Below are positions 35,094 to 43,700 of a stretch of DNA of 64,000 nucleotides, one piece after another. The translations under genes and the position numbers were made by a program. Position 1 is the first letter of the stretch. Each line of letters begins with the position of its first letter. This DNA comes from Terrimonas ginsenosidimutans. GTDB taxonomy: Bacteria > Bacteroidota > Bacteroidia > Chitinophagales > Chitinophagaceae. Location: contig NZ_JAKLTR010000021.1 of the NCBI RefSeq assembly GCF_022012415.1, positions 1-64,000 of the forward strand, in the 5' to 3' direction. The notes below the pieces were generated by a model. The model was not told the origin of the DNA. It ran no database searches and was given only the letters and a program-made list of their open reading frames with translations.

Positions 35094-35741
35094 ATGAAAA
35101 CACAGATAGTTTCAGCCGGAGAGAGTCTTGACACTGCATCGAAAGTGTTGATCATGGTACATGGCCGGGGTGGAACGGCAAGCGATATACTTACGCTGGC
35201 CCCACATCTTGAGATCGATGGATTTGCATTGTTGGCTCCGCAGGCTTCTCAATACACATGGTATCCCTATTCTTTCCTGGCCGAGCCAAAGAAGAACGAG
35301 CCTTCTCTTTCGGAAGCGTTGGATGCATTGGATGAAACCGTGAAACATGCAGTAAGTGCCGGGTTTAAAAAGAAGGATATTTACTTCCTTGGATTCTCCC
35401 AGGGGGCCTGTCTTACGCTCGAATATATTACCCGCAATGCCACTCAATGGGGTGGAGCGGTAGCTTTTACCGGCGGACTGATCGGCGACAGGGTCTATGA
35501 AGAAAATTATAAAGGGGATTTCGGAAAAACACCTGTTTTTATCGGCACCAGTGATCCAGACCCACATGTGCCTGTAGATAGAGTGTTGTCTACAACCGCT
35601 ATTCTCAGAAAGATGAACGCCTCTGTGAATGAGAAGATCTATCCTTTTATGGGACACACGATCTCAGGAGAAGAGCTGAGGCTGGCGAACCAATGGGTGT
35701 TCAACCGGCAGGGAGAGAGGGATGAAAGTTTAAAAGTTTAA
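35094..35741 (+). CDS. Alpha/beta hydrolase, phospholipase/carboxylesterase family (MhqD-like)
   Basis: 215 residues from the ATG at 35094. IMVHGRGGTASDIL is the oxyanion region, GFSQGACLTLEY carries the nucleophile Ser, GTSDPDPHVP the Asp and FMGHTISGEEL the His. This is the YdeN/MhqD-like branch. The pairing with a VOC ring-cleaving dioxygenase matches quinone detoxification loci. The last codons and the stop (SLKV then TAA) are read from the first units of the GTTTAAA array, so the C-terminus appears to have been remodelled by the repeat. Confidence 0.9.
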   Translation: MKTQIVSAGESLDTASKVLIMVHGRGGTASDILTLAPHLEIDGFALLAPQASQYTWYPYSFLAEPKKNEPSLSEALDALDETVKHAVSAGFKKKDIYFLGFSQGACLTLEYITRNATQWGGAVAFTGGLIGDRVYEENYKGDFGKTPVFIGTSDPDPHVPVDRVLSTTAILRKMNASVNEKIYPFMGHTISGEELRLANQWVFNRQGERDESLKV

Positions 35742-35875
35742 ATGTTTAAAAGTCTAACGGTTTGGGAGGTTTAGGAGGTTTCATTAGCCTTTACATGCTG
35801 GACTCAAACCTCCCAAACCTCCCAAACTCCCCAAACTTGCCAAACCTTTAAACTTTTAAACCTTTAAACTTTCAA
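35724..35875. repeat. Inverted pair of GTTTAAA and GTTTGGGAG arrays
   Basis: Left array 35724-35780 runs through AAGTTTAAAAGTTTAAATG to GGTTTGGGAGGTTTAGGAGG. Right array 35806-35875 is its reverse complement with unit gains, ending in AACCTTTAAACTTTCAAC. Word order is mirrored. It overlaps the stop of the upstream gene and ends 5 bases before the next start. Confidence 0.92.
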
Positions 35876-35880
35876 CCTCC

Positions 35881-36237
35881 ATGTTCCCCATCACCCGCAT
35901 CTATTCCGACACGAACGGTCATTCACATTTTGAGGATCAGGAAATCCAGCTCCGGGATAATGGGGAGATCGGGAAACTGTCAGTTCCTTTTCCCGTGGGA
36001 TCAGTGATCTTCAGGGAAGTGATTCCGTCTTATGATTATGATTTTCACACTGCACCGCAACGTCAGTACCTGATCTTACTGGACGGTGAGATCGAGATCG
36101 AAACATCGCTTGGTTTCAAAAGAAGATTCCGTGGGGGCGATGTTTTGCTGCTGGAAGACGTCTCCGGTTTCGGTCACCGCACCCGCAATATCATTCCCGC
36201 CGTCCGGAAATCAGTGTTTATCACTCTTGATCAGTAA
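35881..36237 (+). CDS. Small cupin-fold protein
   Basis: 118 residues. The double-stranded beta-helix pattern includes YDFHTAPQRQYLILLDGEIE and FRGGDVLLLEDVSGFGHRTR with His and Glu at likely metal positions. It may bind a small ligand or act as a dioxygenase-like or isomerase-like enzyme; unspecified. The start lies directly after the repeat array, with no recognisable Shine-Dalgarno. The 310 bases that follow hold nothing recognised apart from the promoter at 36473. Confidence 0.78.
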   Translation: MFPITRIYSDTNGHSHFEDQEIQLRDNGEIGKLSVPFPVGSVIFREVIPSYDYDFHTAPQRQYLILLDGEIEIETSLGFKRRFRGGDVLLLEDVSGFGHRTRNIIPAVRKSVFITLDQ

Positions 36238-36472
36238 CGGAGCTGAAGGATAAAAACCTCATTGCGGGTTTGCGTCAGCATATCTTTATCTGCTCACAGG
36301 AAGGCCGGACCACGGCCAACTGACTGCGGTAAATGAAATCCGTCCTAACTCCTTGTTTGATAGTCCCATTCGGCGTACTTTTATTCTATACTTCTCGGTT
36401 ACAGTAGCAGCACACTATAAGAACAGGTAGAAAACGCAGGTAAAATGTACAACTAATCCAGTTGTTTATCCA

Positions 36473-36503
36473 TTGTGCCTGCAATCGACGCCAGTTAGTT
36501 TTG
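36473..36503 (+). promoter_or_regulatory. Promoter of the HD-PycTM gene (TTG-N20-TAGTTTTG)
   Basis: TTG 36473-36475, 20-base spacer, TAGTTTTG 36496-36503. A transcript starting near 36510 excludes the upstream GTG at 36473 as a start and favours ATG 36548 (or 36521). Confidence 0.8.
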
Positions 36504-36547
36504 CAGGTAACCTTGTTTCTATGCACCCAAGTAGAAAAAAGCGATAT

Positions 36548-37771
36548 ATGAATTATGCCCAATTGCTCGACGAGGTTAAACAGGAAGTGACCCACTTTTT
36601 TCAGTTGCACGAAAATGATGGATTTACTTATCACAACCTTTCACATACTGAAAGGGTGGTAACAAATGCCGGCTTGCTGGCCAGGCACTACCAGCTCGAT
36701 GATAAAGACTTTTTTATCGTCACCACCGCAGCCTGGTTTCATGACACCGGCTATTATGTAAATGGAGCGACCGATCATGAACTCCGCGGAACAGAGATCG
36801 CCGCAGCTTTTCTGCAGGGAAAAGGGGTGGATGAAACCATCATTCACGCCGTATCCAATTGTATTATGGCAACTTGTTTGCCACAAACGCCGAAAAACCT
36901 GCTAGAGCAGATCGTGTGTGATGCAGACCTTTTTCATCTCGGTACAGATGAATTCCCGGAGCAGAATAAAAAGATGCGCAAGGAAGCAGAATGGAGAATG
37001 CAGCGTAAGATCTCCAAACACGAATGGCGGCAAAGTACTATCCGTCTTTTCCAGGCACATCACTTTCAAACCGATTACGGGAAATCCCTTCTTACCGGAA
37101 AGAAAACGGAAAACCTTCAGCGCTTAAAAGATAAAGAGGCCGGCGAAATTGAAGAATCAGCCACTTCCGTTACAACGGCGCAGCCGGTTCCTAAAGCCGT
37201 GAATGTTCCCAAGCCGCAAGGGGAACCTAAAAAAGCCAAAGTTGAAAGGCCTGAACGTGGCATCGAAACCATGTTCAGGATCAGCTCTCAGAATCATCAG
37301 CGATTAAGTGATATGGCCGATAATAAGGCGAATATCATGATCACTACGACCTCGATCATTCTGTCAGTACTGCTCAGTGTACTGCTCCGCAAGCTGGAAG
37401 ACAATCAGAACCTGATCATCCCAACTTTATTGTTGCTGGTAGTGTGTGTGGTGACGATGGTCTGTTCAATCCTGGCCACACGGCCCGCCATACCTCCCGG
37501 CATTTTTACACAAAAGGAAATCGATGAAAAGAAAGTAAATCTGCTGTTCTTTGGAAACTTTTACAGGATGAGTTACGATGAGTACAATAAAGGAATGCAG
37601 GAAATGATGAATGACCGCGATTTTCTTTACGGCAGCCTTACCCGCGATGTGTATTCGCAGGGAGTTGTGCTGGGCCGCAAATACAGGTTGCTGCGAGCAG
37701 GTTACAACGTGTTTATGTATGGAATTGTGGTATCTGTACTGGCATTCATGATCGCCGCGATTTTCTTTTAG
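36548..37771 (+). CDS. HD-domain phosphohydrolase fused to a PycTM (Pycsar effector) membrane domain
   Basis: 407 residues from ATG 36548 (36521 is possible). Residues about 1-180 are an HD phosphohydrolase domain: HNLSHTERV with His33, WFHDTGYY with the HD pair at 65-66, and a later CDADLFHLG Asp. A charged, Pro/Lys-rich linker spans about 185-235. Residues about 237-407 match the PycTM family (FRISSQNHQRLSDMADNKAN) with three membrane helices. PycTM proteins are membrane-disrupting effectors of Pycsar anti-phage systems, activated by cCMP or cUMP. No nucleotide cyclase adjoins this gene. The HD domain may degrade a nucleotide signal. The role is inferred from the domains. Confidence 0.85.
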   Translation: MNYAQLLDEVKQEVTHFFQLHENDGFTYHNLSHTERVVTNAGLLARHYQLDDKDFFIVTTAAWFHDTGYYVNGATDHELRGTEIAAAFLQGKGVDETIIHAVSNCIMATCLPQTPKNLLEQIVCDADLFHLGTDEFPEQNKKMRKEAEWRMQRKISKHEWRQSTIRLFQAHHFQTDYGKSLLTGKKTENLQRLKDKEAGEIEESATSVTTAQPVPKAVNVPKPQGEPKKAKVERPERGIETMFRISSQNHQRLSDMADNKANIMITTTSIILSVLLSVLLRKLEDNQNLIIPTLLLLVVCVVTMVCSILATRPAIPPGIFTQKEIDEKKVNLLFFGNFYRMSYDEYNKGMQEMMNDRDFLYGSLTRDVYSQGVVLGRKYRLLRAGYNVFMYGIVVSVLAFMIAAIFF

Positions 37772-37830
37772 TGGTTGACATACCGGTTAATCCCAGGCAC
37801 TGACGTTTTTTTAATTTTTAATTGTAAGTT

Positions 37831-39864
37831 TTGAATTCGGTTTTTTTCGATAGAGACCTTAGTTGGCTTTCTTTCAACGGCAGAGTGCTCGCAGAAGCGG
37901 CCAGGGAAACTGTGCCCTTGTTTGAACGTATCAGGTTTCTGTCTATATACTCCTCCAACCTCGATGAGTTTTATCGTGTACGTGTACCGGCCATGATGGC
38001 ACTGCAACGGATCAATAAAGGAGACCTCAGTGATTCTTTGATCGCTGAAGCAACGAATACCATTAACAGGCAACAGGAGTACTTTGGCTATCTTTTGCAA
38101 AAAGAAATACTTCCTGAATTACAGAAAGCCGGTTATCATTTATTATACAATGAGCCGATACCGGAACAGCTGCATGCGGACACTATTGAATATTTTTATA
38201 CACAGGTTGCCGGTTTTCTGCAACCATTTCTTCTTTCGGGAAAGGAAGATTTTTTTCCGGAGAATAATTTGCTTTATCTGACGGCGGCTGTGCAATCAAC
38301 CGACGGTGACGAAGAATTGTATATGATCAATATACCTTATAACCAGGTGCCCAGATTTTGGAAGGTTGGTCAATACATCGTTTTCCTTGAAGATGTGATC
38401 AAACATAATCTCAGCTGTCTTTTCCCCGGAAAAGTAGTAAAAGGCTCATGGAATCTGAAGATCACGCGTGATGCTGAACTGGACCTGGAGGATGAATATG
38501 AAGAAGACATCGCGGAGAAGATCGAAAAGCAATTGGCTAAGCGCGATAAAGGATTTGCTACACGTTTTTTATACGAACCGGGAATTCCTTTGCGTCATCT
38601 GCAGCATATTGTAGATCGTTTCAATCTTCGCAAGGCATCAGTGGTAGAAGGCGGCCGGCATCATAACCTGAAAGATCTTGCAGCATTGCCATTGTCCGGC
38701 GCCGGTATCAGTTATCCCGCGTGGCCCGCTGCTTCAGTACGGCCGGATCATTCAATGCGTTTGCTGGAGCAGCTGTCCGAAGGAGATCTGATGATCCATG
38801 CGCCCTATCAGTCATATAGTACCGTTCTTCGTTTTTTTAATGAGGCAGCGATAGACCCTTCTGTTAAAGAAGTATATACAACTTTATACAGGGTTGCCAG
38901 TGATTCCCGCATAGCACAGGCGCTGATCAGTGCCGCAAAGAATGGCAAGGCGGTAACAGTGCTGGTAGAGCTAAAAGCAAGATTTGACGAAGCAAATAAT
39001 ATACGCTGGGCAAAGAAAATGAAAGCTGCCGGCGTAAAGATCATATACAGCATTAACGCATTGAAGGTTCATGCTAAGATCGCGCTGATCAAAAGGGAGC
39101 ACCCAACACATCCTTATGCAGGTTTACTGGCCACGGGCAACCTGAATGAATCTACAGCGCGTTTCTATACAGATCATATTTTACTTACAGCCTTCCAGCC
39201 TATGTTGCAGGAAATGGAACTGCTGTTCGGTTTTCTCAGTAAAAGAAAAAAGCCTGATGCGGCCGATCAGATCCCGTTCAAGCATTTACTGGTAGCCCAA
39301 TTCAACCTGCAATCAGCCTTCCTGGGATTGATTGATCGTGAGATCCTTCATGCAAAGCAAGGCCGCCCCGCTTCCATATTGATCAAGATGAACAACCTGG
39401 AGGAGGAAGTGATGATCCGGAAACTATATGAAGCATCAAACGCAGGTGTAGAGGTACGGCTCATCGTCAGAGGTATTTGCCGCCTGGTGCCCGGTATAGA
39501 AGGCCAGAGCAGTAATATATCTGTAAAGCGCATTGTTGACCGCTATCTGGAACATGGACGTGTGTTCGTTTTCCACAATGACGGACAGCCAGAATTGTTT
39601 CTTGGTTCCGCAGATTGGATGAACAGGAATATTTACCGCCGCATTGAAGTTTGCTTTCCTGTATATGATCCCGCGCTGAAAGAACAGTTTCTGCATATCG
39701 TCTCACTGCAATGGCAGGATAATGTACAGGCTGTTTGGATCGATGCGACACAAAGCAACAAGCCAGTGAAAGATGATCAACCACCAGTACGCTCGCAGGA
39801 AGCCATCTACCAGTGGCTTTCTGATCAAACCCAAACTGTTTTACCCGAAAAAATGGAAGCATGA
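37831..39864 (+). CDS. ppk1: Polyphosphate kinase 1
   Basis: 677 residues, close to the usual 690. It transfers the gamma-phosphate of ATP to polyphosphate. N-terminal FFDRDLSWLSFNGRVLAEA is the family signature. The phospholipase D-like catalytic half shows YQSYSTVLRFFNEAA, VLVELKARFDEANNIRWAKK, the phospho-acceptor His in LKVHAKIALI, and VFHNDGQPELFLGSADWMNR. The start is a TTG at 37831; an in-frame TAA stands right before it and no ATG fits the conserved N-terminus. The stop overlaps the next start by four bases (ATGA), so the genes are co-translated. Confidence 0.95.
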   Translation: MNSVFFDRDLSWLSFNGRVLAEAARETVPLFERIRFLSIYSSNLDEFYRVRVPAMMALQRINKGDLSDSLIAEATNTINRQQEYFGYLLQKEILPELQKAGYHLLYNEPIPEQLHADTIEYFYTQVAGFLQPFLLSGKEDFFPENNLLYLTAAVQSTDGDEELYMINIPYNQVPRFWKVGQYIVFLEDVIKHNLSCLFPGKVVKGSWNLKITRDAELDLEDEYEEDIAEKIEKQLAKRDKGFATRFLYEPGIPLRHLQHIVDRFNLRKASVVEGGRHHNLKDLAALPLSGAGISYPAWPAASVRPDHSMRLLEQLSEGDLMIHAPYQSYSTVLRFFNEAAIDPSVKEVYTTLYRVASDSRIAQALISAAKNGKAVTVLVELKARFDEANNIRWAKKMKAAGVKIIYSINALKVHAKIALIKREHPTHPYAGLLATGNLNESTARFYTDHILLTAFQPMLQEMELLFGFLSKRKKPDAADQIPFKHLLVAQFNLQSAFLGLIDREILHAKQGRPASILIKMNNLEEEVMIRKLYEASNAGVEVRLIVRGICRLVPGIEGQSSNISVKRIVDRYLEHGRVFVFHNDGQPELFLGSADWMNRNIYRRIEVCFPVYDPALKEQFLHIVSLQWQDNVQAVWIDATQSNKPVKDDQPPVRSQEAIYQWLSDQTQTVLPEKMEA

Positions 39865-40718
39865 TACGTCGTTTTAAAAGCTTGTTTGTAGCGGCCGCAT
39901 TGATATTACTGATCAATAGCTGTTCGTCAGAAGAATCCGAAGGCAAAACGCCGAAAGAGTATAACCTGAACAAACCCGAACGCTTTGCCATGCCGGAAAG
40001 CTTACTCGAGATCTCCGGCATCGCTTTCAATAAAGGGATCGCTGATACGATCTATGCCATCCAGGATGAAGAAGGAAAGCTGTTCCGCTTGGCATGGGGA
40101 AACAAAAAGCAATTCCATGGTAAATTCTGGAAGAGCGGCGACTATGAAGATGTTTCAATCCTGAGAGATAAAGTGATCATACTGAAAAGTAACGGATCCC
40201 TTTTTTCTTTCCCATTCACTGATGCGATCTATGACGAGATCGATAGTGTAAAGGAATACCAGAAATTGCTGCCGGAAGGCGAATACGAAGGAATGTATGG
40301 TGATGAGATCTCCGGAAAACTTTACCTGTTGTGTAAGAACTGCACAATCGATAACAACGATAACGTAACAGGGTATATCTACCGGGCCGACAGCGATTCG
40401 CTGGTGTTTGCGGGACAGTTCAATATTGATGTTGATCCGATCAAACCTTTTTCGGGAAAGGTCAAGAAAGGCCTTCGTCCTTCGGCAATAGCAAAGAATC
40501 CAGTAACACGGGAATGGTTCATCGTTTCTGCGGTCCATAATCTGCTCGTGATCACTGATGAGAACTGGAAAGTGAAAGTGGCATACCCGTTAAATGGAAA
40601 TACCTTCAATCAGCCCGAGGGCATTGCATTTGACTCCGCAGGCAATCTGTATATCTCCAATGAGGGAGACGATATTTCTGCCGGGAATATCCTGAAGTTC
40701 CAACGATTGACGCCATAG
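39861..40718 (+). CDS. SdiA-regulated-like (YjiK-type) lipoprotein
   Basis: 285 residues. The lipobox is LLINSC (Cys near residue 21). The body reads as a beta-propeller with LLEISGIAFNKGIADTIYAI, EGEYEGMYGDEIS, GLRPSAIAKNPVTREWF, and QPEGIAFDSAGNLYISNEGD, as in the SdiA-regulated family. It is probably periplasmic or outer-membrane bound. It overlaps ppk1 by 4 bases and is followed by a phosphoesterase gene, so the three may belong to one phosphate-metabolism operon. Function unknown. Confidence 0.83.
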   Translation: MIRRFKSLFVAAALILLINSCSSEESEGKTPKEYNLNKPERFAMPESLLEISGIAFNKGIADTIYAIQDEEGKLFRLAWGNKKQFHGKFWKSGDYEDVSILRDKVIILKSNGSLFSFPFTDAIYDEIDSVKEYQKLLPEGEYEGMYGDEISGKLYLLCKNCTIDNNDNVTGYIYRADSDSLVFAGQFNIDVDPIKPFSGKVKKGLRPSAIAKNPVTREWFIVSAVHNLLVITDENWKVKVAYPLNGNTFNQPEGIAFDSAGNLYISNEGDDISAGNILKFQRLTP

Positions 40719-40743
40719 CCGAACCAACAAAATCAACTGCATT

Positions 40744-43700
40744 ATGAGACAACTATTTTTTTTAACCGCGCTACTGGCAACAACCTTTTTGTCTGCACAG
40801 GATAGCGTCAGGTACCGCGTGATCCTGGTGGGGGATGCGGGTGAGCTGAATAAGGAACAGCAGAAAGCACTGCAACATGCGTCAGCACACGTGCTGCCGG
40901 GAAAGACAAGTGTATTCTATCTCGGCGACAATATTTACCCGAAAGGAATGGAACTGCCGGGTAGCGGCAAGGTTCAGGGAACGATCGATATCCTGCGTTC
41001 ACAATACGAACCTATGCGTTCGAAAGGAGCGCCTGTGTATTTTGTACCGGGTAACCATGACTGGGATAAATCCGGCCCTAATGGCCTTGCCAAAATAAAA
41101 CTTCAATGGCAGTATCTCGATCAGCTTGGAGATTCCTTATTGAAAATGATTCCTCCAAACGGTTGCCCTGATCCTGTAGCGATCAATCTCACCGATAAAC
41201 TTGTCGTGATCGCCTATGACAGCGAATGGTGGCTCTATCCCTTTGATAAAAAAAATGAAGATGGAGAATGCGATTGCCAGTCGCGCGAAGATGTTGTCGC
41301 AAAACTTGAAGAACTAAGATACCGGAATCGTGATAAGATGGTGATCCTGGCATCACATCATCCTTTTGCCAGTTATGGAGTGCATGGAGGCAAGTATACT
41401 ATAAAAGATCATATTTTCCCATTAACAGTAGCGAGCAAGAACCTTTACATCCCCTTACCCGTTATTGGCTCATTATACCCTTTTCTACGGTCAACCTTTT
41501 CAAATCCGGAAGATCTCAAACATCCCCTTTACAGAGACCTGGCAAAGAGAGTTACAAAAGTATTCGGTGATTTTCCCAATGTTGTTTATGCCGCTGGGCA
41601 TGAACATGGCCTGCAATTGATCAAAACTGACCGCCTTCAGGTGGTTAGCGGCGCGGGAGCTAAACATACTGCTGTTAAAAAGGGACGGAACTCTCTTTTT
41701 GCGGATGCTACACAGGGATACGTAACCGTTGATCAGATGCTGGATAACAGCCTCCGGTTCACGTTCTATATTTATGAAAATGATGCGGTGAAGACGGCAT
41801 ATACTTATTCAATGCCGTTTACCGCTGTTACACCCGAAGTGGAACTTGCCGGAAAGGTGATCACAGCTGATAGCATGACGGTGCAGGTTCGTCCTTCCTA
41901 TGACAAACCCGGAGGATTTCATCGTTTTCTGTTTGGTGAGAATTACCGGAAGGAATGGGCTGCTCCTACAAATCTTCCGGTACTGCGCATCTCTGAAATG
42001 TATGGTGGATTAAAACCTTTGCAACTTGGCGGCGGTATGCAATCGAAGTCACTTCGTGTAGCCGATCCTACCGGCAAGGAATGGGTGATCAGAAGCGTTG
42101 AGAAGATCCCGGATGGACTACTGCCTCCGGAGCTTCGCAGCACATTTGCGCGCGACTGGCTGGATGATGTAACGAGTGCACAACATCCTTTCTCTGCGTT
42201 GATCGTTCCGCCTATAGCAAACGCGGTGAAAGTGCCACATGCAAATCCGGTGATCGGCGTTTTATCTCCCGATAAAAACCTCGGCATCTATCAACGCACA
42301 TTTGCCAATATGATCGTGTTGTTTGAAGAACGTGAGCCATTAGGAGAATCGGATAATTCCGAGAAGATGAAGAAGAACCTGCAAAAGGATAATGACAATA
42401 CCATCCAGGCAAAGGAACTCCTTCGTGCGCGTATGCTCGATGCCCTGCTGGGTGATTGGGACAGGCATGAAGATCAGTGGCGTTGGTTCGATACAGAGAA
42501 AGGAAAAGAAAAAACATATGCAGGCATACCACGTGACCGTGACCAGGTGCTGCATCTTACACAGGGATTGTTGCCCAAACTTGCGTCGTCAGGATTTATA
42601 TTGCCTACGCTTCGCGACTTCGATTCAAAACTCAGCCATGTAAAATGGGTGCTTTTTAAAACCCGGTTTGTGAATGCATATCCTGAAATGCAATTCACCC
42701 GCGACGAATGGAAAAAGCAGGCTGAAAAATTTGCCGGCCAGGTAACAGACTCAGTGCTGGAAGCAGGCTTACTGCGCTTGCCGAAGCCAAGCTATGATCT
42801 CCGCCATGACGTATTGCTGAGTAAATTAAGATCACGCCGCGAGCGCCTGCCGGAAGCAATGCTTGAGTATTATGATTTCATCCATAAGATCGTTGATATC
42901 CGCACAAGCGATAAAAATGAATTTGTGGAGATCAAAGATGCTGAGGATGGCGGATTGAATGTACGCATCAATAAGATCGACAAAGAAGGAGTAGTGAAGG
43001 CTGAGCTGATGAATAAGACATTTTCACCTGATCTTACCAGGGAAATCCGTTTGTTTATCGGTGCAGGAAAAGATAGTATACTGATCGATAATAAATCATC
43101 AAAGATCAAACTGCGGTTGATAGGGGGTAATGATCAGAAAAGCTATAATGTTGTTGAAGCTAACAAAACGGTTCGTTTATATGACCGGGATAACGGCTCT
43201 GTGTATACGGGGAATGTTTCCTCCCTGAAGAAACATATTTCAAATGATAGCCTGAATACCGCGTTCACGCCAGTTAATCTTTATAATACCTGGATTCCCC
43301 TGGTGGTGTTAGGCGTTAACGTGGATGATGGATTTATTTTTGGCGGTGGATTCAGGTTGCTGAAACAGGAAGGCTTCCGTAAGTATCCATATAGCAGCAT
43401 GCATCAGTTGCTGGCAGGTCATTCATTCTCTACGAAAGCGTACCGCGTAAAATATAATGCTGAATGGATCCAGGCGGCGGGCAAAGCAGATATCACATTG
43501 CAGGCTTTGATCAGGGCGCCGAACAATACGATGAACTATTTTGGAAGGGGAAATGAAACGGAATATGACCGTAAAACATCAGATATCCGTTTTTACAGAA
43601 CCCGGTTCAGTACTTATCAGCTGGATCCGGCATTCCGCTGGAGAGGTGCAAAAGGCTCTGCATTCAGTGTCGGACCTTCAGCTTATTATTACACATTTGA

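Noticed and set aside
36473-36547. GTG start for the HD-PycTM gene
   Set aside because: The GTG overlaps the -33 element of a consensus promoter, so it would not be transcribed.
36548-37771. Complete Pycsar defence operon
   Set aside because: No class III pyrimidine cyclase lies next to the effector. The neighbours are a cupin gene and ppk1, so only an orphan effector can be claimed.
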